This document shows positions 41,192 to 49,730 of a DNA stretch of 64,000 nt, piece after piece. Numbering within the stretch: position 1 is the first letter of the stretch; each line of letters starts with the position of its first letter. Source of the DNA: Streptomyces sp. NBC_01498 (lineage in GTDB: Bacteria > Actinomycetota > Actinomycetes > Streptomycetales > Streptomycetaceae). The translations under genes and the position numbers were made by a program. A model generated the notes under the pieces. That model worked only from the letters and a program-made list of their open reading frames with translations. It searched no databases and was not told the origin of the DNA. The stretch lies in the NCBI RefSeq assembly GCF_036327775.1, contig NZ_CP109598.1, positions 3,286,001-3,350,000 of the forward strand, given 5' to 3'.

Positions 41192-42052
41192 ATGGTTCCG
41201 CGTCCGAGCCGGGGGGCCCTTACACGGCGCAGGGTCCTCACGAGGCGTGACAGCAACACCCGCGCCCGGAGCCAGGGCCACACGCGAAGCCGGAGCCGAA
41301 GCCGGAGCCGCACCGGCCCGGCGGACCGCGCGGGCGACGCGGCCCGCTCGGGCGACGCCGGTCGTACGGGCCGCGCCGGTCGCGCACTCGGCGCCGTCCG
41401 CCGGTCGGCCCTCCGCCGCGCGGCACACGCGCGTGGCCGCGCCCACCGCGCCCTCAGCCGCGCCCTCACCCGCGTCGCCGATCACCTTCTCGATCTCCTC
41501 GACCCCAAGCGCCTGCTGGACCTGACGCTCGGTTCGCTCCTGCTCGCCCTGACCGCGCCCCTGCTCACCGCCGTCGCGCTCGCCCTCGCGCTGTCCCCGC
41601 GGCACCCCGGCCGCGCCTTCACCCGCGAGCCCCGCGTCGGCCTCAACGGTCGCGCCCTCAGGGTCCGTTCGCTCGCCACCCGCCGCCACCGGCTCGACCT
41701 GCTGTCGCGCCTGCCCCACGTCGTACGGGGCGACCTGTCGCTCGTCGGCCCGGCCCCGCTCGCCCCCGGCGACCCGGGGGCCGCCGCGCCCTGGCGGCAG
41801 TCCGTACGGCCGGGCCTCACCGGCCTCGCCCAGCTGCGCCGCCACTCCCCCTGGCCCTGGGACGAGCCCGCGCTGCTCGACCAGCACTACGTGGAGCACC
41901 ACTGGATCGGCCTGGACCTGGCGATCCTGCTCCGTACGCCGTGCGCGACGGGAGCCCCGCACCGTACGCACGCCGCCGCGCCCCGGATCCCCGCCCAGGG
42001 TCACCTCAGCGACACAGATCACGGGCCGCGCGGTTACAGTGCGGCGGGATAA
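41192..42052 (+). CDS. Short bacterial sugar transferase-like protein
   Basis: 286 residues. The first ~95 are arginine-, serine- and alanine-rich (SRSRSRSRTGPADRAGDAAR) and unlike any enzyme domain. From residue 103 the Bac_transf pattern appears: PKRLLDLTLGSLLLALTAPL (membrane anchor), EPRVGLNGRALRVRSL, LSRLPHVVRGDLSLVGPAPL, SVRPGLTGLAQL. Relative to usual undecaprenyl-phosphate sugar transferases, the loop between the RvG and LPq motifs is much shorter and the KxRSM block is degraded, so catalytic activity is doubtful. Divergent from dnaK. Confidence 0.7.
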   Translation: MVPRPSRGALTRRRVLTRRDSNTRARSQGHTRSRSRSRSRTGPADRAGDAARSGDAGRTGRAGRALGAVRRSALRRAAHARGRAHRALSRALTRVADHLLDLLDPKRLLDLTLGSLLLALTAPLLTAVALALALSPRHPGRAFTREPRVGLNGRALRVRSLATRRHRLDLLSRLPHVVRGDLSLVGPAPLAPGDPGAAAPWRQSVRPGLTGLAQLRRHSPWPWDEPALLDQHYVEHHWIGLDLAILLRTPCATGAPHRTHAAAPRIPAQGHLSDTDHGPRGYSAAG

Positions 42053-42081
42053 CTGGGTATCCTCAGCACAAACCGATTAAG

Positions 42082-42119
42082 TTACCGCTTAGTAGCAACT
42101 CTTACCGCTCAGTAGCACC
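42082..42119. promoter_or_regulatory. Tandem operator-like repeats before EtfD-like gene
   Basis: Two 18-bp direct copies, TTACCGCTTAGTAGCAAC and TTACCGCTCAGTAGCACC, offset by 20 bases (two helical turns), each containing TAC-N6-GTA. They lie 99-136 bases upstream of the gene start in its promoter region and resemble TetR-family sites. Confidence 0.6.
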
Positions 42120-42217
42120 ACTTTTCAGAGACTTAGCAGCAGCACCTCTTAAGGAGGCGGTGGCCGCCACTGCCGGGGTGCCGCTCATCCCACCCTCGCA
42201 GGCCCGAGGAGCCCCCC

Positions 42218-44509
42218 ATGCAACTCACCGCGATCATCGTGTCGCTGGTGCTGACCGTGGTCGGCGTCGCGCTCATCGCCCGAGCCGTCGCGCAGATCTA
42301 CCGGTACGTGAAGCTCGGCGCACCCGTGCCCGCCGGCAGCCGCACCGACGACCCCCGGGCGCGCACGATCACCCTGGCCAGGGAGTTCCTCGGCCACACG
42401 CGGATGAACCGCTGGGGCGTCGTCGGCTTCGCGCACTGGTTCGTCGCCATCGGCTTCCTGACGCTCGGTCTGACGATCGTCAACGCGTACGGCCAGCTGT
42501 TCCGGGCCGACTGGATCATCCCGGGCATCGGCACGTTCCTGCCGTACGAGATCTACATCGAGTTCATCGCGCTCGCCACGACCGCCGGCATCCTCGTACT
42601 GATGGCGATCCGGCTGCTGAACCTGCCCTCGCGGGCCGGCCGCAAGTCGCGCTTCGCGGGTTCCACGGCCTGGCAGGCGTTCTTCGTCGAGTACGTGATC
42701 CTCACCATCGGCGTCGCGATCCTGGTCCTGCGCGGCCTGGAGGGCGCCCTGCACCACGTCGACGGCTACGAGGCGGCGTACTGGGTCTCGTACCCCCTGG
42801 TCGCGGCCTTCGACGGGCTCAGCCTCGGCACCCTCCAGAACCTCGTCTACCTCACCGCCATGATCAAGCTCGGTGTGACCATGGTCTGGGCCATCACCCT
42901 CGGCCTCAACACGACCATGGGCGTGGCCTGGCACCGCTTCCTCGCGTTCCCGAACATCTGGTTCAAGCGCGAGTCCGACGGCGGTACGGCCCTGGGCGCG
43001 CTGCGGCCGATGGTGTCGGGCGGCGAGGAGATCGACTTCGAGGACCCGGGCGACGACGACGTCTTCGGCGTCTCGCAGATCGAGCACTTCTCCTGGAAGG
43101 GCATCCTCGACTTCTCCACCTGCACCGAGTGCGGGCGCTGCCAGTCGCAGTGCCCCGCGTGGAACACCGGCAAGCCCCTGTCGCCCAAGCTCCTGATCAT
43201 GTCGCTGCGCGACCACGCGCACGCCAAGGCGCCCTATCTGCTGGCCGGTGGCGGCAAGACGCCCGAGGGCGAGGAGAAGGCGTCCGCGGAGGCGCTGAAG
43301 GACGTGCCCGCCGCCGCCCTCGCGGAGGCCGAACGCCCGCTGATCGGGACGCTGGCCGAGAACGGCGTCATCGACCCGGACGTCCTGTGGTCCTGCACCA
43401 CGTGCGGCGCGTGCGTCGAGCAGTGCCCCGTCGACATCGAGCACATCGACCACATCGTCGACATGCGCCGCTACCAGGTCATGATCGAGAGCGCGTTCCC
43501 GTCCGAGGCCGGGACGATGCTCAAGAACCTGGAGAAGAAGGGCAATCCCTGGGGCCTCCAGAAGAAGCAGCGCCTGGAGTGGACCAAGGAGGTCGCGTTC
43601 GAGGTGCCGGTCGTCGGCCGGGACGTCGAGGACCTCTCCGAGGTCGACTACCTGTACTGGGTGGGCTGCGCGGGCTCTCTCGAGGACCGCGCGAAGAAGA
43701 CCACCAAGGCATTCGCGGAACTGCTGCACATCGCGGGTGTGAAGTTCGCGATCATGGGCGGCGACGAGAAGTGCACCGGCGACTCGGCCCGCCGCCTCGG
43801 CAACGAGCCGCTGTTCCAGCAGCTCGGCCAGGAGAACGTGGCGATGCTGAACATGGCCTTCGGCGAGACGCTTGACGACAGTGGCTCCGCCACGGGCTCC
43901 GACCCGGACACGAGGAAGCCGAAGTCCTCGAAGAAGATCGTCGCGACCTGCCCGCACTGCTTCAACACGATCGCCAACGAGTACCCCCAACTCGGCGGCG
44001 AGTACGAGGTCATCCACCACACACAGCTCCTCCAGCACCTGATCGACGAGGGGAAGCTGGTGCCGGTCACCCCGGTCGAGGGGCTGATCACCTATCACGA
44101 CCCCTGCTACCTGGGCCGGCACAACAAGATCTACACACCGCCGCGCGAGATCATCGCGAAGGTGCCCGGCCTCCGTAACGAGGAGATGCACCGCCACAAG
44201 GAACGCGGCTTCTGCTGCGGCGCGGGCGGCGCGCGGATGTGGATGGAGGAGCGGATCGGCAAGCGCGTCAACAACGAGCGCGTGGACGAGGCCCTTTCGC
44301 TGAACCCGGACATCGTGTCGACGGCCTGCCCGTTCTGCCTGGTCATGCTCACCGACTCGGTGAACGGCAAGAAGAACGAGGGGAAGGCGAAGGAGTCGCT
44401 CCAGGTCGTGGACGTGGCGCAACTGCTGCTGGACTCCGTACGTACGCCCTCCGGCCCCGAGGACTCCCCGGAGCCCGCGGCCGAACCGGAACCGGAGCCG
44501 GCGGCGTAG
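42218..44509 (+). CDS. Membrane Fe-S oxidoreductase (EtfD/HdrD-like)
   Basis: 763 residues. Six N-terminal membrane segments (from LTAIIVSLVLTVVGVALIAR to about 250, NarI-like) are followed by two 4Fe-4S motifs (CTECGRCQSQCPAWNTGK; CTTCGACVEQCPVDIEH) and two CCG domains (GCAGSLEDRAKKTTKAF; CPHCFNTIANEYP; HDPCYLGRHNKIY; GFCCGAGGARMWMEE; CPFCLVML). This is the actinobacterial heterodisulfide-reductase-like protein whose mycobacterial relative EtfD passes electrons from ETF to menaquinone in fatty-acid oxidation. The same role is inferred here. Controlled by the repeats upstream. Confidence 0.85.
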   Translation: MQLTAIIVSLVLTVVGVALIARAVAQIYRYVKLGAPVPAGSRTDDPRARTITLAREFLGHTRMNRWGVVGFAHWFVAIGFLTLGLTIVNAYGQLFRADWIIPGIGTFLPYEIYIEFIALATTAGILVLMAIRLLNLPSRAGRKSRFAGSTAWQAFFVEYVILTIGVAILVLRGLEGALHHVDGYEAAYWVSYPLVAAFDGLSLGTLQNLVYLTAMIKLGVTMVWAITLGLNTTMGVAWHRFLAFPNIWFKRESDGGTALGALRPMVSGGEEIDFEDPGDDDVFGVSQIEHFSWKGILDFSTCTECGRCQSQCPAWNTGKPLSPKLLIMSLRDHAHAKAPYLLAGGGKTPEGEEKASAEALKDVPAAALAEAERPLIGTLAENGVIDPDVLWSCTTCGACVEQCPVDIEHIDHIVDMRRYQVMIESAFPSEAGTMLKNLEKKGNPWGLQKKQRLEWTKEVAFEVPVVGRDVEDLSEVDYLYWVGCAGSLEDRAKKTTKAFAELLHIAGVKFAIMGGDEKCTGDSARRLGNEPLFQQLGQENVAMLNMAFGETLDDSGSATGSDPDTRKPKSSKKIVATCPHCFNTIANEYPQLGGEYEVIHHTQLLQHLIDEGKLVPVTPVEGLITYHDPCYLGRHNKIYTPPREIIAKVPGLRNEEMHRHKERGFCCGAGGARMWMEERIGKRVNNERVDEALSLNPDIVSTACPFCLVMLTDSVNGKKNEGKAKESLQVVDVAQLLLDSVRTPSGPEDSPEPAAEPEPEPAA

Positions 44510-44530
44510 CCCGCCTCCTGAAGAGGGCGC

Positions 44531-44566
44531 GGCCGGACCTGCCTCGGGGGCGGGTCCGGCCTTTCC
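44531..44566 (+). terminator. Intrinsic terminator of EtfD-like gene
   Basis: GGCCGGACC and GGTCCGGCC form a 9-bp stem, followed by TTTCCCTT, 21 bases past the stop at 44,509. Confidence 0.8.
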
Positions 44567-44723
44567 CTTGCCGGTCCCGGCGGGCGCCTCCTGGGACGAT
44601 CGGGCCGTGATCGCGATCGGTCTGTTTCCTTACCGCGACGCGCGAACTGGAGCATCATCTGAAGCACCATGTGGCGGCGAGTGCCATGTGCGACGAGTCG
44701 GAAGAAATGGGTGGGTGGGGGTC

Positions 44724-45869
44724 GTGCGCATACGCACCGGCGGCTACGGCGCGACGACGGCGGCACTGACCGGCGCCGGCCTCTGTACGGCGCTGGCCCT
44801 GCTGCTGACCGGTTGCGGCGGCTCCGACAGCGACGGCGGGCGGCCGGACGGCGGCGCCAAGAACGGTGACACGGCGCCCCGCTCCGGCGGCGCCTCCGTA
44901 CCGAAGCGGCCCGTCCCGCGCGGCGACGGCAGCGAGGTCCCGTCCGACTTCAACGGCGACGGACACCGCGACCTCGTCCTGAACGACCTGGTCAAGGCAC
45001 CCGACGCCATCCAGGGCGACGACGCGGGCATCGGCATCGTGTACGGCTCCGGCTCACCGCGCGGGATCGACCCCGCCGTACGCCAGACCCTCAGCCCCAC
45101 CGCCAACGGCGCCGCCACCGACGGCGTCCTCCCGGCCGCCTTCGACGCGGTGGCCGCCTGCGACCTGGACGGGGACGGTTTCTCCGACCTGGTCGTCAGC
45201 ACCGACCCTCCGTACGACGGCGTCGGCCGCCCGCCCGTCCCGCTCCAGCTCCTCTTCGGCGGCCCCGAGGGCATCAAGGGCAAGGCCGTCGTCCTGAAGA
45301 TCCCCGAGAAGGCGCGGTACGGCGACGACTGGCCCGACCACCCGGTGTGCGGCGACTTCGACGGGGACGGCGAAACCGACCTCGCCGTCAGCGCCACCGA
45401 GGGGCGGGTCAGCCACCTCAGTGGCCCCTTCACGCGCGCGGGCGCGCCCGACGCCGCCGCGGCCCCCCTGCCGGGCGGCGGCCCCGTCCTGTACGCCCCC
45501 ACCAAGGCCGACACCGACGGCGACGGCTACGACGACCTCGTCCACGCCCCCCGCACCCACGCACCCGGTCAGAAAGCCAAGGGCAAACTCCTGCTGGGCG
45601 GCCCGCGGGGACCCGGCGAGCCGGGCGGCACATACACCTTCAAGGCCGTCGCGCTCCCGCCCGCGCCGACACTGCCGGGCGCGGACGGCACCCCCACCAC
45701 GGACCTGCTGGAGTCGTCGGACCTGACGGGCGACAAGCGCCCGGACATCGTGACCCGCACCCACCAGGCCGAGGAACGCGATCTCGTCGCGCTCCACCCG
45801 GCGGGGAAGGACGGCAAGCCGGCGGAGCGCCCGGTGATCAGCTTCAGCACGTCGATCTTCCTCAAGTAG
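44724..45869 (+). CDS. FG-GAP/VCBS-repeat lipoprotein
   Basis: 381 residues from GTG at 44,724 (GTGGGGGTC upstream); longer readings add an unrelated leader. A signal peptide ends in the lipobox LLTGC (LTGAGLCTALALLLTGCGGS). Repeated calcium-binding-type units follow: DFNGDGHRDLVLND, DLDGDGFSDLVVS, DFDGDGETDLAVS, DTDGDGYDDLVHA, DLTGDKRPDIVTR, typical of integrin-like beta-propellers. It is presumably anchored on the outside of the membrane; ligand unknown. Followed by a Yip1-type gene on the same strand. Confidence 0.85.
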   Translation: MRIRTGGYGATTAALTGAGLCTALALLLTGCGGSDSDGGRPDGGAKNGDTAPRSGGASVPKRPVPRGDGSEVPSDFNGDGHRDLVLNDLVKAPDAIQGDDAGIGIVYGSGSPRGIDPAVRQTLSPTANGAATDGVLPAAFDAVAACDLDGDGFSDLVVSTDPPYDGVGRPPVPLQLLFGGPEGIKGKAVVLKIPEKARYGDDWPDHPVCGDFDGDGETDLAVSATEGRVSHLSGPFTRAGAPDAAAAPLPGGGPVLYAPTKADTDGDGYDDLVHAPRTHAPGQKAKGKLLLGGPRGPGEPGGTYTFKAVALPPAPTLPGADGTPTTDLLESSDLTGDKRPDIVTRTHQAEERDLVALHPAGKDGKPAERPVISFSTSIFLK

Positions 45870-46030
45870 CGTGACGGCCGAGGCCCACGGGACAGGTGTC
45901 GTCAGCCCCCCACTCGTGGTGCGGCAAGCCCCCCGGGGACCCCTTAAGGGATGTCACAGCTCGGCCGCAAAGGCTTGCCTGTCCGGGCCCTCCGGCCCTG
46001 CATCGGTCCACAGCGGGTACGTTCGGTGAC

Positions 46031-46993
46031 GTGGCTGGATTCAGGATCGGACGCGGCCGGGACAACCGCACACGTCAGCAGCAACCGCAGCAGCAGCCGT
46101 ACGGACGGCAGGCGGCACCCCCTCCTCAGTACGGAGGCGGACAGCCGGCGCCCCCGCACGGCAGACAGCCGCACCCTCCGCAGCAGCAGTGGCCCCCGGC
46201 GGGCGCCGGTCGACCCGGCCCCCAGCAGGGCGGTTACGGCTACCCCGGACCGGGTGGACACGGCGGTCAGCCCAGCGGGCACGGCGAGCCGGAGTACTTC
46301 GGCGACCCGTACAACCAGCAGCAGGGCGGCGGCGGTTCCCACGACCCGTACGCCAACAACCCCGGACACACGCAGCAGTTCAGCGTGGACGAGGACCACT
46401 ACGGCGGCGGCGCGACGTACAACGCGGGCTCGGCACCCGCCGCCCCGACCGGCCCGCGCCTGCACTGGAAGCAGTTGCTGAGCGGCATCGTGCTGCGCCC
46501 GAACGCGACGTTCTGGCAGATGCGCGACTACCCGGTCTGGGGCCCGGCGCTGGTCGTCACGTTCCTCTACGGCCTGCTCGCGATCTTCGGCTTCGACGGG
46601 GCCCGCGACGAGGCCATAAACGCCACCCTCTCGACGGCGATCCCGTACACGCTCACGACGGGCGTGGCCTTCGTGGTCGGCGGCCTCATCCTGGGCGCGG
46701 TGACACACACCCTGGCCCGCCAGCTGGGCGGCGACGGAGCGTGGCAGCCGACGGTCGGCCTCTCCATGCTGATCATGTCGATCACGGACGCCCCTCGCCT
46801 GGTCTTCGCGCTCTTCCTCGGCGGCGAGAACTCCCTCGTACAGATGGTCGGCTGGGCCACCTGGGTCGGTGCGGGCGCGCTGTTCACGATGATGGTGAGC
46901 AAGTCGCACGACCTGCCGTGGCCGAAGGCGCTGGGCGCCTCGGCGATCCAGCTGATCGCGCTGCTGTCGCTGATCAAGCTGGGCACGATCTGA
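46031..46993 (+). CDS. Yip1-family membrane protein
   Basis: 320 residues from GTG at 46,031. Residues 1-135 are Gln/Pro/Gly-rich and disordered (RQQQPQQQPYGRQAAPPPQY). After LHWKQLLSGIVLRPNATFWQ come five membrane segments, including ALVVTFLYGLLAIFGF, TGVAFVVGGLILGAVTHTLA and ALGASAIQLIALLSLIKLG. This is the actinobacterial Yip1 layout; function is not established, and a role in envelope or transport regulation is only suggested. It ends in a 20-bp perfect hairpin shared with the convergent gene. Confidence 0.8.
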   Translation: MAGFRIGRGRDNRTRQQQPQQQPYGRQAAPPPQYGGGQPAPPHGRQPHPPQQQWPPAGAGRPGPQQGGYGYPGPGGHGGQPSGHGEPEYFGDPYNQQQGGGGSHDPYANNPGHTQQFSVDEDHYGGGATYNAGSAPAAPTGPRLHWKQLLSGIVLRPNATFWQMRDYPVWGPALVVTFLYGLLAIFGFDGARDEAINATLSTAIPYTLTTGVAFVVGGLILGAVTHTLARQLGGDGAWQPTVGLSMLIMSITDAPRLVFALFLGGENSLVQMVGWATWVGAGALFTMMVSKSHDLPWPKALGASAIQLIALLSLIKLGTI

Positions 46994-47000
46994 CGTATCG

Positions 47001-47044
47001 ACGCCGCGGGCCCGTCCTCCTTAGGGAGGACGGGCCCGCGGCGT
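47001..47044. terminator. Bidirectional terminator, 20-bp perfect stem
   Basis: A perfect 20-bp stem with loop TTAG between the Yip1-type gene end at 46,993 and the phosphoribosyltransferase end at 47,158. One of the strongest hairpins in the window. Confidence 0.85.
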
Positions 47045-47106
47045 TGAAAGGGCGTGGCTCCGGACCCGTGACCGGGCCTCTCAGACGTCCGGACCCTCAG
47101 GCGTCC

Positions 47107-47151
47107 GGCCCGTCCGGCCCGTCCGGCCCGTCCGGCCCGTCCGGCCCGTCC
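47107..47151. repeat. Five GGCCCGTCC tandem units after phosphoribosyltransferase gene
   Basis: Five exact 9-bp copies lie just 3' of the gene, bracketed by two partial copies of its final codons (CAGACGTCCGG). This suggests replication slippage that duplicated the gene's end and then expanded a short unit. Confidence 0.85.
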
Positions 47152-47157
47152 GGACCC

Positions 47158-47664
47158 TCAGACGTCCGGCCCCTGCCCGTCGCGGCGTACGACGGGCGGC
47201 TCGACGCTCCAGGGGAAGTTGATCCACCGGTCGGTGCGCCTCCAGACGTACTCGCACTTCACCAGCGACTGCGTCTTCTCGTAGATGACGGCGCTGCGGA
47301 CCTCGGCGACACGGTCCGTACAGAAGTCGTGAACGAGCTTGAGGGTGCGCCCGGTGTCGGCGACGTCGTCGGCGATGAGGACCTTCTTGTCGGAGAAGTC
47401 CACGAGGTTCGGCACGGGAGCCAGCATGACCGGCATCTCCAAGGTCGTCCCGACCCCGGTGTAGAACTCCACGTTGACCAGATGAATGTTCTTGCAGTCG
47501 AGTGCGTAGGCCAACCCGCCGGCGACGAAGACCCCGCCACGGGCGATGCTCAGCACGATGTCGGGCTCGTACCCGTCGTCCGCGACGGTGTGCGCCAGTT
47601 CGCGTACGGCGACCCCGAAACGTTCGTACGTCAGGTTCTCCCGCAGGTCGCCCGCCCCCGTCAT
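47158..47664 (-). CDS. Phosphoribosyltransferase
   Basis: 168 residues. The PRPP loop is KVLIADDVADTGRTLKLVHD. The N-terminal hood (LTYERFGVAVRELAHTVADD) and core strand (PDIVLSIARGGVFVAGGLAY) match the xanthine/hypoxanthine-guanine type (Gpt-like). The C-terminal part (WRRTDRWINFPWSVEPPV) carries the aromatic base-stacking residues usual in this group. It would convert a free purine base and PRPP to a nucleotide. It neighbours dCTP deaminase, another nucleotide enzyme. Confidence 0.85.
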   Translation of the reverse strand: MTGAGDLRENLTYERFGVAVRELAHTVADDGYEPDIVLSIARGGVFVAGGLAYALDCKNIHLVNVEFYTGVGTTLEMPVMLAPVPNLVDFSDKKVLIADDVADTGRTLKLVHDFCTDRVAEVRSAVIYEKTQSLVKCEYVWRRTDRWINFPWSVEPPVVRRDGQGPDV

Positions 47665-47671
47665 ACCCGCG

Positions 47672-48247
47672 TCACACCTGCGTCCGGTGGAAGTTGAGAT
47701 ACGACCGGGAGGCGGTGGGCCCGCGCTGCCCCTGGTAGCGCGACCCGTAACGCTCGGAACCGTACGGGAACTCCGCCGGCGAGCTGAGCCGGAACAGACA
47801 CAACTGCCCGATCTTCATACCGGGCCAGAGCTTGATGGGCAGGGTCGCGAGATTCGACAGCTCCAGCGTCACGTGCCCGGAGAAACCGGGGTCGATGAAA
47901 CCGGCCGTGGAGTGGGTGACGAGCCCCAGCCGCCCCAGGCTCGACTTCCCCTCCAGCCGGGAGGCGATGTCGTCGGGCAGCGAGATGACCTCGTACGACG
48001 AGGCGAGCACGAACTCGCCGGGGTGCAGGATGAACGCCTCATCCCCCTCCGGCTCGACCCTGCGCGTCAGATCGGTCTGCTCGACGGCCGGGTCGATGTG
48101 CGGATACCGGTGGTTCTCGAACACACGGAAGAACCGGTCGAGCCGCACGTCGATGCTCGACGGCTGCACCATCGACTCGTCGTAGGGGTCGATACGTACG
48201 CGCCCGGAGTCGATCTCGGCCCGGATGTCCTTGTCAGAGAGAAGCAC
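47672..48247 (-). CDS. dcd: dCTP deaminase
   Basis: 191 residues from GTG at 48,247, the usual length in streptomycetes. Motifs: [77 protein letters not shown] (catalytic Glu and Ser/Arg/Thr region), and [13 protein letters not shown]. It deaminates dCTP to dUTP for thymidylate synthesis; the trimeric family also includes bifunctional enzymes, but the sequence is of the standard type. Confidence 0.95.
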   Translation of the reverse strand: MLLSDKDIRAEIDSGRVRIDPYDESMVQPSSIDVRLDRFFRVFENHRYPHIDPAVEQTDLTRRVEPEGDEAFILHPGEFVLASSYEVISLPDDIASRLEGKSSLGRLGLVTHSTAGFIDPGFSGHVTLELSNLATLPIKLWPGMKIGQLCLFRLSSPAEFPYGSERYGSRYQGQRGPTASRSYLNFHRTQV

Positions 48248-48322
48248 GCCCCGAGGATACGGGGAACGCGCGGACCCACCCCAACCCGGGCAACCCCGCG
48301 CGCCCCCGCCCATCGGCCCTCG

Positions 48323-48505
48323 TCAGCGCCGCACGGCCGCCACGGCCTTCACCGGCACGGCATGCCGCAACCGCGCACACCGCGGACACCGAATGAGCCG
48401 CCCGGGCCCGAGCCGCCCGGCGTCAAGCTGCTGCATCGGGAACGACGTAGTACTGAACACATGCCCTTCGGCACAGCGGACGACGGTGCGATCCATCAAG
48501 TCCAT
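48323..48505 (-). CDS. Small zinc-ribbon-like protein
   Basis: 60 residues starting MDLMDRTVVRCAEGHVFSTT at 48,505. One pair of Cys is CAEGH and the second CPRC, with the spacing of a zinc ribbon (about 33 residues apart). Basic Arg-rich ends flank it. Similar small proteins are widespread in Streptomyces next to dcd, without known function. The longer reading from 48,541 is not needed. Confidence 0.6.
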   Translation of the reverse strand: MDLMDRTVVRCAEGHVFSTTSFPMQQLDAGRLGPGRLIRCPRCARLRHAVPVKAVAAVRR

Positions 48506-48723
48506 CAGGTCCCTTCCCCAAGAACGCGGACGAGCCCACACATTAGGGGATCAACGGGACGGCCAACCAAGCGGCACTCCGTACCCGGGCGGGGCCCGCC
48601 TCGGCACCGCCCGGGTACGGAGGCTACGCCCCAACTCCCGCGACCGCACGGCGGCCTCGAGCGAGGAGAGTCGACATTGGGGTAGAGTGCCCCCGGAAGC
48701 ACCGCACACCACGGGCGCTCCAA

Positions 48724-48797
48724 GCGGGTGTAGTTTAATGGTAGAACATGAGCTTCCCAAGCTCAGAGCGCGAGTTCGATTCTCGTCACCCGCTCCA
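48724..48797 (+). tRNA. tRNA-Gly (anticodon CCC)
   Basis: Acceptor GCGGGTG (48,724) pairs with CACCCGC, D-arm GTTTAATGGTAGAAC, anticodon stem TGAGC/GCTCA with loop TTCCCAA (anticodon CCC), T-arm GCGAG-TTCGATT-CTCGT, discriminator T and an encoded CCA. All arms pair. Accessory DNA follows, so this tRNA may be an integration site. Confidence 0.97.
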
Positions 48798-48800
48798 CGA

Positions 48801-48834
48801 CGAAGGCCCAAGTCAGCGACTTGGGCCTCCTTTG
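48801..48834 (+). terminator. tRNA-Gly terminator
   Basis: An 11-bp perfect stem (AGGCCCAAGTC with its complement) with loop AGC, then CCTTTGTTGTCT. It lies three bases past the tRNA. Confidence 0.9.
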
Positions 48835-49224
48835 TTGTCTAGACCATTTCTTGTCCCGCCAGCCCTCCACCAGCCCTTTCTGCTGGCAGTAGCGCGGTTT
48901 CGGCGGCCTTCCGCGCGACGCGCGGGCCATTCCGCGCCGGACTTCTCGAATGGCGAGACGCATTTCCTGTGAACTGGGTCACGGGAGCGTGAGGCGTTGC
49001 GGCATTGCGAAGGCAATGCCGCTTCCTGCGAACTCCGCCCGGGGGCATGGAGCGGAGACAGGACCGCTGTTGCTGGCTAAGCGGTCCCGCCTCCGCCACG
49101 CCGCCTCGGGCGAGGCCGCCACGACCTCAGCCGGAGTGCTTCCGCGTCTCCGCCTGGGCCTGCTCGGCTGCTTCGCCGCGCTGCTGCCGGACTTCGGCGT
49201 CGATGCTCTTCGCGAGCTTCCCTC
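48835..49224. other. Non-coding gap beyond tRNA with a hairpin between imperfect direct repeats
   Basis: No frame reads as a real protein. A perfect 10-bp hairpin, GCGGCATTGC-GAAG-GCAATGCCGC (48,999-49,022), is flanked by TTTCCTGTGAACT (about 48,964) and CTTCCTGCGAACT (about 49,023). This could be a small non-autonomous insertion or a site for a recombinase. No copy of the tRNA 3' end is found. Confidence 0.45.
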
Positions 49225-49512
49225 GTCTATCGCCACCTCGACGGACGCCTCTTCACAGCAGAAGAACAGGTCATCCTCAGTGACGCCACCGCCGAAGAAC
49301 TCCAAGCCGTCGGCCTCCATGTCCACAACCCCGAAGCCGGAGTCGAAGCCGAAGCCGCCACGCGCGAGATGCTCGAACTCATAATCAAGTACGCCGTCTC
49401 CCACCACGAAGCCTTCGTCCCCTTCATGACCCACGAGGACCTGATGGAGTACGACCGATTGGCCTTGACCATCGGCGCGAACGCCGACAGGTACGCCCCG
49501 CACGAAGACTGA
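49225..49512 (+). pseudogene. Gene fragment of unknown family
   Basis: From VYRHLDGRLFTAEEQVILSD onward through MLELIIKYAVSHHEAFVPFM to the TGA at 49,510-49,512, the frame reads as a genuine protein of about 95 residues. The sequence before it in the same frame is meaningless, with no plausible start codon. It is probably the C-terminal remnant of a Streptomyces conserved protein truncated by insertion or deletion. No family is recognised. Confidence 0.5.
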
Positions 49513-49730
49513 ACGCACGGCAAGACGTCCCGTCGGGCATCACGTACCAAGCCTGAACGCCACGCCGCCCCGCTCAGGACGGAGAACAAGCAACCCCACG
49601 CGGGCCACCGCACGCACTGACGCAAGGCCCACGAACAGGACAGCGTGCAAGTCCTGGCGGGCTCTCACTCGGCAGCGGCCAAGTGGTGCCGGAACAGAGC
49701 GAAGCCGGGCCTCCCATCGGGAGGCCGGCT

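Noticed and set aside
42185..44422. Long reverse frame opposite the Fe-S oxidoreductase
   Set aside because: Composition mirrors the real gene; no domain, no ribosome-binding site.
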